This document shows positions 1-11,000 of a stretch of 35,641 bases of DNA, piece by piece. Made by a program: the position numbers and the translations under genes. This DNA comes from an uncultured Treponema sp. (lineage in GTDB: Bacteria > Spirochaetota > Spirochaetia > Treponematales > Treponemataceae), in contig NZ_CAMHSK010000031.1 of assembly GCF_946187725.1 (NCBI RefSeq), positions 1-35,641 of the forward strand, written 5' to 3'. Position 1 is the stretch's first letter; each line of letters starts with the position of its first letter. The notes beneath the pieces were generated by a model, which saw only the letters and a list, made by a program, of their open reading frames with translations, made no database searches and was not told where the DNA came from.

Positions 1-106
1 CGCGGCAGCACAAAACGAGTGTTTTCGTAAGCCGTTTCACTCCTTCGCGCCGTTTTTTTTGCAATATTCTGTAATTTGCAAAACTCGACATTTGCCTTGA
101 AAATCT

Positions 107-1219
107 TTATTTTTTAAGCAGTGCGGCGAATGGGTTGTAGGTTTCTCCATCGTCTGCTTTGTCCTGTTTTTTGAGATAATCGCTGGCGTCGTCTTCTTCC
201 TCGTCGCTTTCACCTGCTGGTGCGAGACTGATTCGCTTGTCTGAAGCTTCGATTTTCTGAACGATTACTTCCATTGTGTCACCGACTTTGAATTTTTTGC
301 TCAGGTTGGTTTTATCGTTTACATCGCGCAAAAGGCTTACATGAACGAGGCCGTCAATTCCTGGCTTTAAGTTTACGAACAGACCGAAAGCGGCGATTCG
401 GGCGATTTTGCCAGAGAACTTTTCGCCGATTTTAATAGAAGAAACTTCATCCCACGGATCTTTTTCGAGTTCTTTCATGCTGAGGCTGACTTTTGAGCGC
501 TCTGGTTTTGCAGTGTTCCATTCAGCCTTGATGATTTTGGCTTCGATTTTCTGACCAACGCTCAAAACTTCTGATACATCGTTTACGCGTGCGTGTGAAA
601 TTTCTGAGATTGGAAGAAGTGCCTGGAATCCGTTCAAATCGATGAATGCTCCGTAGCTCTGCAAAGATTTTACTTCGCCAGAAACGACCGAGCCGACAGT
701 AAGTTTTTCTGCGAGAGAATTTACCTTGCTGATTTCGGCATTTTCTTCGACTTTGCGGTTAGAAACGATGATGTTTTTGCCTTCGTTTTTGAATTCTGTG
801 ATGATGAAGGTCATGCTTCGGCCGACATATTCTGCTGGTTCCATGCGGTTTTTGTAGCCCATCTGTGAGTACGGACAGAATGCACGGCTTGTTCCGATTT
901 TGACTTCGAATCCACCTTTGATTTCTTTTTCGACATGGCCTTCGACTGGAAGACCTGAATTGTATGCTGATTCAAGGATGTTTGAGTCAGCGTTTTCACC
1001 CTTCAATTTTGTTGTGAAATGAAGTTCGTCACGGTTCTGTGAAACGAAGTAGACTTTGATTTTGTCGCCTTCTTTTACGGTGCATTTTCCGTCTGCGTCA
1101 AGGAATTCTGCCTTTTCGACAAAACCTTCGCTTTTCAATCCCAAATCAATAAAAACAGTGTCAGGCCCAATCTGAACGATTGTAGTCTCAACTTCCTGTC
1201 CAATTTCAAATCCTTTCAT
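107..1219 (-). CDS. S1 RNA-binding domain protein (ribosomal protein S1-like)
   Basis: The 370-residue protein reads as four consecutive S1/OB-fold RNA-binding domains, at roughly residues 6-72, 90-156, 174-250 and 264-335. Each shows the typical pattern (for example GSVVSGEVKSLQSYGAFIDL and GEKFSGKIARIAAFGLFVNL). A short acidic, Lys-rich tail follows (ESDEEEDDASD). It probably binds single-stranded RNA in the cytoplasm and may help translation. It is shorter than six-domain ribosomal S1 proteins and lacks the cytidylate kinase fusion found in some treponemal S1 genes, so it may be an S1 paralogue rather than the ribosomal subunit. The start is supported by a purine-rich GGGG about 11 bases upstream. 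It is transcribed separately from the exonuclease gene behind it, with a candidate promoter in the gap. The domain call is firm; the exact role is not. Confidence 0.85.
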   Translation of the reverse strand: MKGFEIGQEVETTIVQIGPDTVFIDLGLKSEGFVEKAEFLDADGKCTVKEGDKIKVYFVSQNRDELHFTTKLKGENADSNILESAYNSGLPVEGHVEKEIKGGFEVKIGTSRAFCPYSQMGYKNRMEPAEYVGRSMTFIITEFKNEGKNIIVSNRKVEENAEISKVNSLAEKLTVGSVVSGEVKSLQSYGAFIDLNGFQALLPISEISHARVNDVSEVLSVGQKIEAKIIKAEWNTAKPERSKVSLSMKELEKDPWDEVSSIKIGEKFSGKIARIAAFGLFVNLKPGIDGLVHVSLLRDVNDKTNLSKKFKVGDTMEVIVQKIEASDKRISLAPAGESDEEEDDASDYLKKQDKADDGETYNPFAALLKK

Positions 1220-1240
1220 TTAATATTAACCCCTTTTTTT

Positions 1241-1269
1241 ATTATAAAAATAGAATAGCACAGATTCAC
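1241..1269 (-). promoter_or_regulatory. Candidate sigma70 promoter for the S1-domain gene
   Basis: On the minus strand a perfect TATAAT lies at 1241-1246, about 20 bases before the start codon. About 17 bases further upstream is only a weak -35 match (GTGAAT). The call rests on the -10 box. Confidence 0.35.
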
Positions 1270-1290
1270 GCGATGTTCTAGGGAAGTGCG

Positions 1291-2127
1291 TTAGTCTGCG
1301 ATTTCAATTTCAATCGGGCAGTGGTCAGAACCCATTACATCTTTGAGGATTCTGCTTGATTTTACATTGCCGATGAAAGACTGATTTACGCACTGATAGT
1401 CAATGCGCCATCCGATGTCCTTTTCGCGGGCGTGGAAACGATAGCTCCACCAGGTGTATTGTTTTGGCTCCTGGCAGAAAGTGCGGAAAGTGTCCACGAA
1501 GCCGTTTGTGGTGAAGAATTCCATCCAGTCTCGTTCTTCGGGGAGATAACCCGCGTTTCCTTCATTGGCCTTTGGATTTGCGAGATCAATCGCTTTGTGC
1601 GCGATGTTGTAATCACCGCAAAGAACGATATTGAATCCTTCTGCGACCAGCTTGTTCAGATAATCGAACATTGCCTTACAGAAAGCAAGCTTGTAATCGA
1701 GCCGTGCGCCCTGATTCTGGCTGTTCGGGAAATATGCCGAAATCACGACTGTTTTTCCGAAATATGCTGAAATTACGCGGCCTTCATCATCAAATTCCGC
1801 ATTTCCAAGAAGCTCTACCTTGTCAGGCGTTTTTTTGGTGTAGATTGCAGTGCTTGAGTATCCGGCTTTTTTGGCAGATGCCCAATAAGATTTATATTTT
1901 GCGCTTTCGTCGGTGACTGCGACCGGGGAAGAGGACTCTTTTGGCGGTATGGGGAACAGAATGTTTTCTTCGCTGCCCGGAGCGAGAAGATTCTGCGTGA
2001 GCTGTGAAGGATGGGCCTTTGTTTCCTGAATACAGATTACATCTGCGTCTGATTCCAAAAGCCAGTCAACAAAGCCCTTTTTTTCTACGGCACGAATACC
2101 GTTTACATTCCACGAGATAATTTTCAT
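1291..2127 (-). CDS. xth: Exodeoxyribonuclease III / AP endonuclease (ExoA/XthA family)
   Basis: This cytoplasmic base-excision-repair enzyme cuts DNA at abasic sites and degrades 3' ends. The 278-residue sequence has the whole endonuclease/exonuclease/phosphatase fold signature: N-terminal ISWNVNGIRA with Asn7, metal-binding Glu35 in IQETK, GDYNIAH with Asp172 and Asn174, the WWSYRFHAREKDIGWRIDY substrate-pocket segment, and the C-terminal SDHCPIEIEI with Asp268/His269. All catalytic residues seem intact. Residues about 51-76 are extra compared with typical family members, which run directly from the QETK loop to the YWASAKKAGYS segment. No strong ribosome-binding site is visible before the ATG at 2127. 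The gene sits 36 bases after the barrel-protein gene and may share its transcript. Confidence 0.93.
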   Translation of the reverse strand: MKIISWNVNGIRAVEKKGFVDWLLESDADVICIQETKAHPSQLTQNLLAPGSEENILFPIPPKESSSPVAVTDESAKYKSYWASAKKAGYSSTAIYTKKTPDKVELLGNAEFDDEGRVISAYFGKTVVISAYFPNSQNQGARLDYKLAFCKAMFDYLNKLVAEGFNIVLCGDYNIAHKAIDLANPKANEGNAGYLPEERDWMEFFTTNGFVDTFRTFCQEPKQYTWWSYRFHAREKDIGWRIDYQCVNQSFIGNVKSSRILKDVMGSDHCPIEIEIAD

Positions 2128-2163
2128 GGGAAAAATATAGCAGATTTTTGAAGGTACGGCAAA

Positions 2164-3678
2164 TCAAAACGCCAGAATCAGTTCCGCTTTCAGACTTGAG
2201 CGCAGGTACTTTCTGCTTAAAAAATATGACACGCCCGCTTCAAATTCTCCTGACTGCCTTGATCCAGCCTTGTAAGTGAGTTTTAGCCCGCAGTTTCCGG
2301 TGAGACTGCATTGAGGAAGAGCCAGCTTGAAATCCATGGAAAGCACCTCTTTAATAGAAGATTTTTCTGTTTTTGGCGGATAATTCGTGTACGAGCCTGA
2401 AAGTGAAAAATTTGCTTTCTGTGTTGCAAGAGAGCCTGAAACAGAAAGCGACTGATATTCTTCGGGAATTGCACTTGAAGCAGGTGGATTTCCTTTAATC
2501 AGAAGATTTGCCCTTGTCCAGTCGAGCCGTGATGAAAAATTGCCGTTTTTGTATTCACTTGCTACCCGGAATTTGGCTGTGTTAAGCTGGACGGCAGGAC
2601 TTGTCGCCGTGACCTTCCAGTTTTCAAGGGCAGAAAAACCGAGCCTGAGCGAGCTTTCGCCCATGAAAAAGAGAAGCTGCGGATTTATAGAAGCCTGCTC
2701 GACAGTCCGGCAGACTGACGAAGAGCCTGTAATCATCGGGGCAGCTTTTGGCGAATCTTTTGTGGTCGGGAGGGCAAAATAAGAGAAATTGAGCAGAATC
2801 GACTTGAAAGCCGTTCTTCCGTCAACCTTGAACCAGAAAGGATTTACATCGTAAGGATTTTCTTGAATTCCTGAATAGAAATTGATTTTTAAAAGCGGGG
2901 AATGAAAGCAGAATTCGTACAAAGCGGAATAAAAAAAGTCAGGATTGAACGCGGCATTGTTTTTTTCAAGAATTGATGAATTGTTTTCTATATATAAGCG
3001 TGCGGCGCAAAATGCTGACTGGACGAATACGGCTTTTGAAAACGGAAATTTTGCTGAAAAGCAGACGGCACTTTCCTTTTCCTCATTGAAAAATCCTTCG
3101 AGGCAAAAATGAAATTTAAAGGGCTTTTCGGCAGGAGAAAGCGAAAACGCACAAGAAAGAGGCTGTCTGCTTGAATTCAGGGTTGGAAGGGCAGGGGAGG
3201 CTCCGATTGAAAACGCAAATGATTTTGTGAGCGGATTTGCGGTGACAGACGGTGAAGGATTTCTGAGCCTGGAAATTGACTTTGAGAAAGTGTTGTGCCC
3301 GACTTTAAGATTCAGCGGAAAATCCTTTTGGAAGAGAAAAATGCCCGCACCGAACCGTGCTTCATCGAAAAGCGAGAGTTTTTCATGAATCCCGTTGGCT
3401 GTGCTGATTTGTGAAAAACTTGTTTTTGGAAGCGTGGTGAATGCACGAAAATCAGCGTCATTGAATGAGAGTCTGAGGCCTGTGCTTCCGGCAAGTGAAT
3501 CTTCCTTACCTGTTGAAGTTTTTGGGAGCGTAAGGGCGGAAGAAAATTTGTATTCTGCGAACCTGAATGTTTCTTCGCCGTGAAGGTTAAAGCCCAAAAA
3601 AGACAGAAAGATGAATGGAATCAATCTGCGGCCGGTTGGTGTAAGCGGAAAAAGAAAAATCCCGCACTTTTCAATCAT
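2164..3678 (-). CDS. Predicted outer-membrane beta-barrel protein, unknown function
   Basis: I do not recognise a family. The protein is about 504 residues. A hydrophobic N-terminal segment (LIPFIFLSFLGFNLHGEE) looks like a signal peptide. The body has many alternating hydrophobic/polar strands rich in Phe, Ser and Asn. The C-terminus ends in a strand finishing with Phe (SLKAELILAF), as many outer-membrane barrels do. This suggests an outer-membrane or periplasmic surface protein of a spirochaete. An AGAAGG Shine-Dalgarno lies only 1 base before the first ATG (3687) but about 10 bases before the second (3678), so the later start is preferred. Upstream is the SPOR protein gene; downstream is xth. 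The cell-envelope location is inference from the ends of the protein. Confidence 0.7.
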   Translation of the reverse strand: MIEKCGIFLFPLTPTGRRLIPFIFLSFLGFNLHGEETFRFAEYKFSSALTLPKTSTGKEDSLAGSTGLRLSFNDADFRAFTTLPKTSFSQISTANGIHEKLSLFDEARFGAGIFLFQKDFPLNLKVGHNTFSKSISRLRNPSPSVTANPLTKSFAFSIGASPALPTLNSSRQPLSCAFSLSPAEKPFKFHFCLEGFFNEEKESAVCFSAKFPFSKAVFVQSAFCAARLYIENNSSILEKNNAAFNPDFFYSALYEFCFHSPLLKINFYSGIQENPYDVNPFWFKVDGRTAFKSILLNFSYFALPTTKDSPKAAPMITGSSSVCRTVEQASINPQLLFFMGESSLRLGFSALENWKVTATSPAVQLNTAKFRVASEYKNGNFSSRLDWTRANLLIKGNPPASSAIPEEYQSLSVSGSLATQKANFSLSGSYTNYPPKTEKSSIKEVLSMDFKLALPQCSLTGNCGLKLTYKAGSRQSGEFEAGVSYFLSRKYLRSSLKAELILAF

Positions 3679-3804
3679 TTTGTTCATGCCTTCTTATTCG
3701 CTTTTTAAAGCACTTTTCGGCAATCTTCATGAAAGAAAATGCGGGATTTAATAAAGATTTTTGCGTTTATCTCAAATAAATCTCTAAAATCTCTAGTTTA
3801 CGGT

Positions 3805-4755
3805 TTAGTTTACTGCTGTGTTGACAATCACGCTCTTTGAGCTTGCGAACTTGTCAATCATGCTGATTCTAGTCTGCCAGTATTCAGCTTCGCTCTTTGT
3901 GATGTAAGGACCGACCCGAACGCGGTAGAAAGTTTTGCCGTTTGAATCAGTGAAGGTGAAGACTTCGCTTGGAATCTTGTTTGATTCAAGTGTGCTTCTT
4001 GCTTCATCAGCATTGCGTTTGCTTGAATAAGCGGCTGCCTGCACCCAGAACGAATCTGGGGCTTTTTTTGCGGCACTGGCAACTTTTGTGGCAGTCTGTG
4101 CTTTTGTTGGTTTTGTAGAAGCCGTTGCAGTTGATTTTGCAGGTGCGGCTTTCTTTGTTGCGGCTGGTTTTGGTGCTGCGGTCTTTGGAGCGACTTTTGC
4201 AACTGGAGCCGGAGCGTAGTAGTTTTCAGCGATCGGGCTTGCTTCTTCATAAGAAGGCTGTGATTCGAATGGAGAGCGAGCTGTGTTCGTACTGAGCTGA
4301 CTTGCTGTTTTTTCGTTCTTTGCTACGATTCCTGAATTAGAAGAGGCTTTGAGCGAATTCAAATCGATTGTTGTGGTTGCTGTTGAATAGACCGTTGCAT
4401 TGTCAGAAATGACGGTAACTTTGTCTGTGTGAATCGGTGTTGCAGAATCGAAATTGCTTTGTGATTCAGGCTTTCCAAAGTTGTTGTCTGTTGCGAAAGG
4501 TGAAGGTGCGAGAGATGTAAAACTTCCCTGCTCTGGAGCGGGTGGTGTTACTGTATTAAATGCAAGGCCATTGTCTGCTGGTGTGTTTGCGTTTGATTTT
4601 GTTGAGCTAATCCAGCCTGAAGTCGGATCGAATCCTGCCTGTACGGCTGACTTCTGCTGAAGAGACGGCGAGTAAAGAATGAGGGCTGCCCCTACTACCA
4701 CGAGAAGGAAAATGCCTGATGCAGCGACAATCCATAGAGTTTTTTTCTGTTCCAT
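3805..4755 (-). CDS. SPOR-domain, single-pass membrane protein
   Basis: The 316-residue protein begins with a short charged segment and one transmembrane helix (about residues 8-28, LWIVAASGIFLLVVVGAALI). A long Ser/Thr/Pro-rich region and a low-complexity Ala-Lys-Pro-Thr linker follow. The C-terminal SPOR domain (about residues 234-310) contains FWVQAAAYSSKRNADEA and FYRVRVGPYITKSEAEYW. SPOR domains bind glycan strands stripped of stem peptides at division septa, so this is probably an inner-membrane protein with a periplasmic peptidoglycan-binding end. The start at 4755 is chosen because AAAGGGGA lies about 9 bases upstream; an in-frame start 22 codons earlier has no such site. The gene is divergent from the giant lipoprotein gene across about 300 bases. 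Confidence 0.88.
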   Translation of the reverse strand: MEQKKTLWIVAASGIFLLVVVGAALILYSPSLQQKSAVQAGFDPTSGWISSTKSNANTPADNGLAFNTVTPPAPEQGSFTSLAPSPFATDNNFGKPESQSNFDSATPIHTDKVTVISDNATVYSTATTTIDLNSLKASSNSGIVAKNEKTASQLSTNTARSPFESQPSYEEASPIAENYYAPAPVAKVAPKTAAPKPAATKKAAPAKSTATASTKPTKAQTATKVASAAKKAPDSFWVQAAAYSSKRNADEARSTLESNKIPSEVFTFTDSNGKTFYRVRVGPYITKSEAEYWQTRISMIDKFASSKSVIVNTAVN

Positions 4756-4919
4756 AATCAAAATCCCCTTTGAGTTAATATCGGAGCGTGAGAAAAATTG
4801 TTTAGGGAAAATTGACCGCATTGCCTGTTAATACGCGTGATTACCGCTTTTTTTGTCGTTTTTTCACTTTTTTATGCCATTTTATGAAAAAAAATGCTTT
4901 TTGGCCTTGAAATTTTAAC

Positions 4920-4933
4920 TAAGAGTTCTCTTA
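4920..4933. promoter_or_regulatory. Palindrome upstream of the giant-gene promoter
   Basis: TAAGAGTTCTCTTA is a perfect 6-bp inverted repeat with a 2-base centre, about 15 bases upstream of the -35 box. It could be an operator; nothing identifies a protein. Confidence 0.3.
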
Positions 4934-4947
4934 AAAACTAGTAATTC

Positions 4948-4975
4948 TTGTTTTTTCACTATTATATATTATAAT
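4948..4975 (+). promoter_or_regulatory. Candidate sigma70 promoter of the giant lipoprotein gene
   Basis: TTGTTT at 4948-4953 and a perfect TATAAT at 4970-4975 are separated by 16 bases, in very AT-rich sequence. This would give a leader of about 70 bases before the start codon at 5053. Confidence 0.6.
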
Positions 4976-5052
4976 TATTGCCGATATACTAAAGGCAGTC
5001 TTTGTTTAAATTTTTTTTAGAATGAGGTCGTTCTATGATTATGGAGGAAGAT

Positions 5053-8000
5053 ATGAAAAAAGTTCGTAATGGAAATGTTGTTTTCTCTAAAATTTCAAAA
5101 TTGGTAGGAAAGGGGCTTCTTGCGCTGTCAGTGCTTGCCCTGGCTTCCTGTGGTGAAAACTCAGGTCTCGGTTCATCCGTCGATACCGAAGCACCGAAAC
5201 TTTCAATCTCATATCCTCCGGCCGCATCCGAAGTACGGGGTGCCTTTGTGCTCGCGGGAACCTGTTCAGACGACAAAGGTGTCTCTTCTGTCAAAGTTCG
5301 TGTCACGAATCTTGATACAAACGAAATCGTATACAAAGACCTTCCTGCAACCGTAGTAAACTCCCTCACATGGAATATCAACCTCAACGAAAAACTTGAC
5401 CTCAAAGACGGCAAATATAAGCTCGATGCAGTTGCATACGACAACAGCGGACGTTCTTCAGGCGAAAGCTCTCTCCAGATTGAAATCGATAACACTCCTC
5501 CAGTTTTCATCATTTCAAAACCTGGTGTCGTAAAAAGCACTTATAAAGCAAAGAATTCACTTTCTAAATATGGTTCAGTCTTCACAATTGAAGGTACAAT
5601 CGCTGATGACCATACAATCGCTTCAATGGATGTTGAAATCTTTGATGCAGACGGAAATCCTGTAGCATCAGAGCCGTACACCGAAGAAGAAATTTCAACA
5701 ACCGGCGGCACAAGCGTCACAATCGCACGATATGTTGCAGAAGGCACTGATGTCGTCAACAAGCGTTACTCAGAAATGTATTCTTCAGAAAGCGTTCCAG
5801 AAGACGCAAACGGCAATAAAACCTATTTCTGCCGTGTAACTGTTTCCGATTCAGCAAAAACTTACAATACTCCGGGAGACAGCGGCGTAAAAGGCGGAAA
5901 CTCAACTTCAAATGTCTACATTTACGATGATATCTATGATAAATACCTCAGTGCCAAAAACGGCGGTGCAGGTCTTTCTGCAAAAGATTTGCTTGCAGTT
6001 CTCAAAGGAAGCACTACAGATGAAGAACTCAACAAAACTGCTGCCAGAGCCGTAAGCGTTGCCGAAGTCGAAGGAATGCTTTCGGATTATGCACGAGACA
6101 CTTCTGCTAGCGATACAAGTCTTGCATTCTCAATCAACCCGAATGCCGACCCGACATACACAATTTCTGGATTCCAGCTCAAATACAGCGATGAAGATTC
6201 ATCAAAAATCGCTACAATCAGCAAGGGTATGGGCGAACAGAACCTCACTGTAATCGTTAGTGCTGGCCTTGATCAGGTAAATGTTGACCCGGCATCAATC
6301 AAAGTCTGGGTAAAAGAAATTTCTTCTGGTTCAACAGTTCTTTCTAATGATGAACTCAGAGCAAAAATCGCTGCCCTTGTAAGCAAAGTCAAAGAAATTG
6401 AAAACGATGCTAAAATCGAAACTGAGGCCAAAAAAGAAAAGCTCGCTGCCCTCGAAAGCGATGAGGCTTATGGCTGGAAGCTGATTATCGATAATTCTGA
6501 CGATACAAACCCAAGTGAAGCAACTGTCACTGTTTCTTCTAATCTTCCTGGCGACAACTATGTTAAACAGGATTCAACTTATGCAATCGTTGTAACAGGT
6601 TATGACAAAGACAAGATTGACCTTTCTCAGAAAACGCTTTATGGATTTAAGGGTGCTGTTTCTGCGGTCCGACCGAATGTTTCTTTCAGCTCTCCTGCAA
6701 ATCTTTCTTATTTTGCTTCTTCTAAATACAACGCTGAATCAAGCTCCGACTCAGACAAACTCCAGTTCACTGGAATCGCGGTCGAAAACAATGTGGGCAT
6801 GGCACTCAAATCACTCGAGGCAACACTTTCTGTCACAGATGAAATAACAGGAAAAGAAATTGACGGAGCGACACTCTCTGTAACAATCAATGGCGATTCT
6901 GAGCATAATTGGACGGATGTTAAGGGCTTTACTTGCGTTCATGATTCTGTAAAAAATGTGGATACATGGACATTTACTCCTTCTGAGTGTGAAGGCTACT
7001 CAAAAGTCATGACCGAAACAGAAGGTCTCATGAGAATGTACACCCTCAAAGTTAAGGCGACTGGTGCGGGAAGCGCAAATCTTTCTGAGGAAGCCTCACT
7101 TTCTGTCCATATCGATACGACCAAGCCTGAAGTTCTTCTTTCTTCTATTACACCGTCTGTTTCTGGCGAAGAATATTTTGGCGGAACCGACAAAAACACT
7201 TATGTTAACGGCACAATCACTGTCAAAGGAAATGTCACCGAGCAGAATCTTAGTGAAGTAACTTACGACATTTGGGCTAGTACTAAATTGGACAAAGAAC
7301 TCAGTGCAGAAGATTCAATCCTTGCAGGCGTTAGCGAGTATCTTGACTATCTCAAAAATGAAAAAGATTATAAATCTGACCTTGTAATCGACGGCTCGCT
7401 GGGAAAAGTCTATCAGATTAATCAGTCATTCCCTACAGGACTGTTGACGCAATATTTTATCCACAACGAAAAAATTGATGCTGACAAGCCAATCAAGGTG
7501 AGAATCGTGGTTTCTGCAAAAGACACGGTAGGAAATGTAGGCTCATACTCTTCTTACGACATGAACGGAGACTCTGACTTCATCGTCTATCAGGAAACCG
7601 ACCGACCAAAAATCACTTTCGGAAACGCGAATACAACAATTACAGACAAAAATGGCGTTAAAATCGGAACAAACCTCTTTGGAACGACGAATAACAATAA
7701 GCTTTCAATTTCAGTCGTAGACGATGATTATATTGCTGAAATCAAGGCTTATGTTTATAAAGTTGATGAAGATGAACCTTTTGTTACTGGCTCTACTTTC
7801 CCAAAAAAGACAACAGCTTCATGGAATTATACTTTGCCATCGGACGAAGGAAAATATTTCATTGAAGTTGAGGCTTATGATTATGTTACTACCGATGTGA
7901 GTATTAACGAAACAGGAAAAGCCGCAACAGGTAAATTCTGTGTTGCAGTTGATTCTGGTACACCGAGCATCGAAATCTCTTCTCCAACAGCTGGAAGCTA

Positions 8001-11000
8001 CCAGCGTGAAACAATTGCTGTAAGCGGTACAGTTTCAAAGGCCGGCACAACAATCACCGGCGAATTGGTTCAGGTTATCACAACTGAGGAAGACGGAAAA
8101 ACAAAAACAGAAGAAAAGAAAGTCGCTGACGCCGTGATTTCTACAGTAGCAGTTAGTGCTTACGACAGCGGTAACAAACTCTGCACATGGACAGGAACTG
8201 CAAAACTCCCGTCAAATGCTTCGGGAACATACAAACTCGTTTACGCAGCAACCGACATTTACGAACAGACTTCTTCTACATCAAAATCATTCAGCGTTGA
8301 TATTACAGCTCCTTCATTCGCACTCAGCACTGAAGACAAAACAATATTCACAAAAGAAGATGTTTACACAGCAAAAGGTACAATTTCTGACGGCGTAAAC
8401 ACAAGCGGAATCAAGGGATTCTACTATTCTCTTGAAGAACCTGCTGTTGAAAGTGATTCATACAAACTCTTTAAAGCAGATGGAAAAACACTCGTTTCAG
8501 GCTGGAATGTAGCTGCCGTTGCCGCAACAACAACGACCGGCGAATACACATGGACAGCAAATGTTGATTTGACAGGAATTTCTTCTGTTGACGGAACTGA
8601 AGCACATACAGTTTACTTTGCTGTCGTTGATGAAGCCGGAAATGTTTCTCTCATCAGCATGAACGCTGATTCTTCTTCACTCAAAGTTACGCGCGATACC
8701 GAAGCCCCGGTCACAACATTGCTTGGAACAGGCCTTAAAAAACCTGCAAAAGACTCTGAAGGAGACGCAGGAGACAAAGACGAAATCGGAAACTTGATTT
8801 TGCCAGAAAATTCTGAACTCAGCGCAAGCATTACATACTATGTAGGTGGATATGGCTCAGATGGAACTTACTCACTTTCTGGAACAGTCACCGAAGCAAG
8901 CGGCTCATTCACTGTAAAACTTGACGGAGACCCTGCAACTGTAAATCCAGAAACTAAAGAATGGACAATCACAGGCAAAACAGTAGACGGCACTTATGCG
9001 CATGAAATCGTTGTTGAAGATGAAGCTGGCAACAAAACGACTCAAAAAATCAATGTAATCCGCGATACAGTTGAACCAACCTTCATTGTTTCAAACAATA
9101 CAACTGATAGAACAGCACTTGTAATCAACAAGGTCATTACAGAAGAAAACTCAAATTACTCTACTGCTGATGGAAAACATTACTATCTTCTTTCTGGAAA
9201 ATGGCAGGATACAACATCTGGTACTAAAAAACTTCAGTATCGTGTAAGTCCAAAACACTCTACCGAAGGTGGAGTCGAAGTATACACTGAAGGCTGGAGT
9301 GAATGGCGTAATGTCGAAGAAGCACCTGAATCAACAGCTGAAACCTCATGGTCAGTCAAAGTTCCGATGAGCGAAGGTTATGGAATCGGTGCGGGTGTTG
9401 GTCTTGAAGGACGAGCAATCGATGCGGCTGGTAATATTTCGGTCGCTGTTGCTGATAAAGACGCTTCTGGCAATATTAACGATAACGCTACTGAACACAA
9501 AGGACTTACTCTCGACTTTAGTGTTCCATCAATCGAAAAGACTTCTGGTGATGTTCCTGCATATATCAAGCAGGGCGAAACACTCAGCGTAACAGGTAAG
9601 TATGGCGATAAATTCTCTGTTGAAAAGGTTGAATGTGTTGCAAAACTCAACGGTGAAGTTGTTGCAAGCGGAACTAAGGGTTACACATTCTTAAAAACTG
9701 ACTCTACTCCGATTATTGTTCCAGGCTCTGATTATTTGCTTGTTCTTGGCGGAACCTTCTCAATCACACTTGACCCAAGTGCTGGTGAAAGCGAAGGAAA
9801 ATGGACTTTCGAAGTAACCGTAACCGATAGAGCTGGCCGTTCAACAAAACTTGAGACCATAACAACATTCGTTGATACAGTTAAGCCGGTTTGGAATGAT
9901 GCTGCACTTAGTGTCAACAAAGCACCTTATTCTTACACGGATGAAAATACTCACACTTGGTACAAATCTCTTTCAATGCCGTTCGCTGGAAAATACGCAG
10001 AGGCGGGCAGTGGAATTGACCATGTTGACTACACAATTACTCAGGCTGATTCTGCTGTTCAAAATGTAACTGACAGATTGGGCACTGTAGTAGAAAAGGA
10101 TGATGGAGTTGCTACAGGATTTGAAACCTTCTCTGCAAACTTGGGCGAATTCTCTTCAAAAATGGATGGAAATGCAGCCCTTTACAACACAGTCAGATTC
10201 GTGGCAGTTGATAAGGCCGGAAACGAAAGTGATCCAAAAGAGTTGAGAATTTACCTTGATACTGAATCTCCAGAACTCGCATGTACAAATGACGCAACAG
10301 AAAGTACAAACGGAAGCAAAGATATTGTTGCCAAAGGTACTTATAAAGACGATTCTTCTGGCGTTAAGAGCGTAAAACTTGAACTCACATATACTGATGG
10401 TAATAATGTAAAACACTCTGTTGAGTTGGGAACTAACTCAGAAACTAAAGTTGAAGCACAATTGACGGAGGGTGCTAACTGGACTTACACAATTCCTGCT
10501 TCAAAACTGGGAACAAACACTTATGCAGTAAAAGCAACTGTTGAAGATGTTGCCGGAAACTCTGTCACTTCAACAATTTTCAATATTCAGAGTGATAAAG
10601 AACCGCCTGTATTCAACACTCCGACAGTCACAACAACTTCTACTAAATACAAGGTTTACAAACCAGACCAGAATGTTGAAACTTACTATCTCAACAACAC
10701 AGAAGTAGGCAAAACCTTCACAATCTCTGGAATTGCAACAGATAACTTCGATATCGCAACTGTTGAACTTACACTTTCTGGTACAAAGAATGGTGTGGCT
10801 GAAACAAAAAATCTTTCTACAAACAGTGGTATCTACACATTCTCTGGAATTGATTTGACAGGCTGGACAGGAAGCGTAACAGCAACACTCGTTGCAAAAG
10901 ATAAAGCTGGAAACACGAACACAACAAAATTTGATGTGAACGGAGCTATTCAGGAAGAGCCTGATACTACAAAAGAACTTAAACTTACCCTCAACTTCGA

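Noticed and set aside
1..106. Terminator at the left edge
   Set aside because: A T-run follows GCGCCG, but no convincing stem precedes it, so it is not listed.
4989..5540. 183-residue minus-strand open frame antisense to the start of the giant gene
   Set aside because: It mirrors the coding frame of the lipoprotein, has no recognisable motif and covers the giant-gene promoter.
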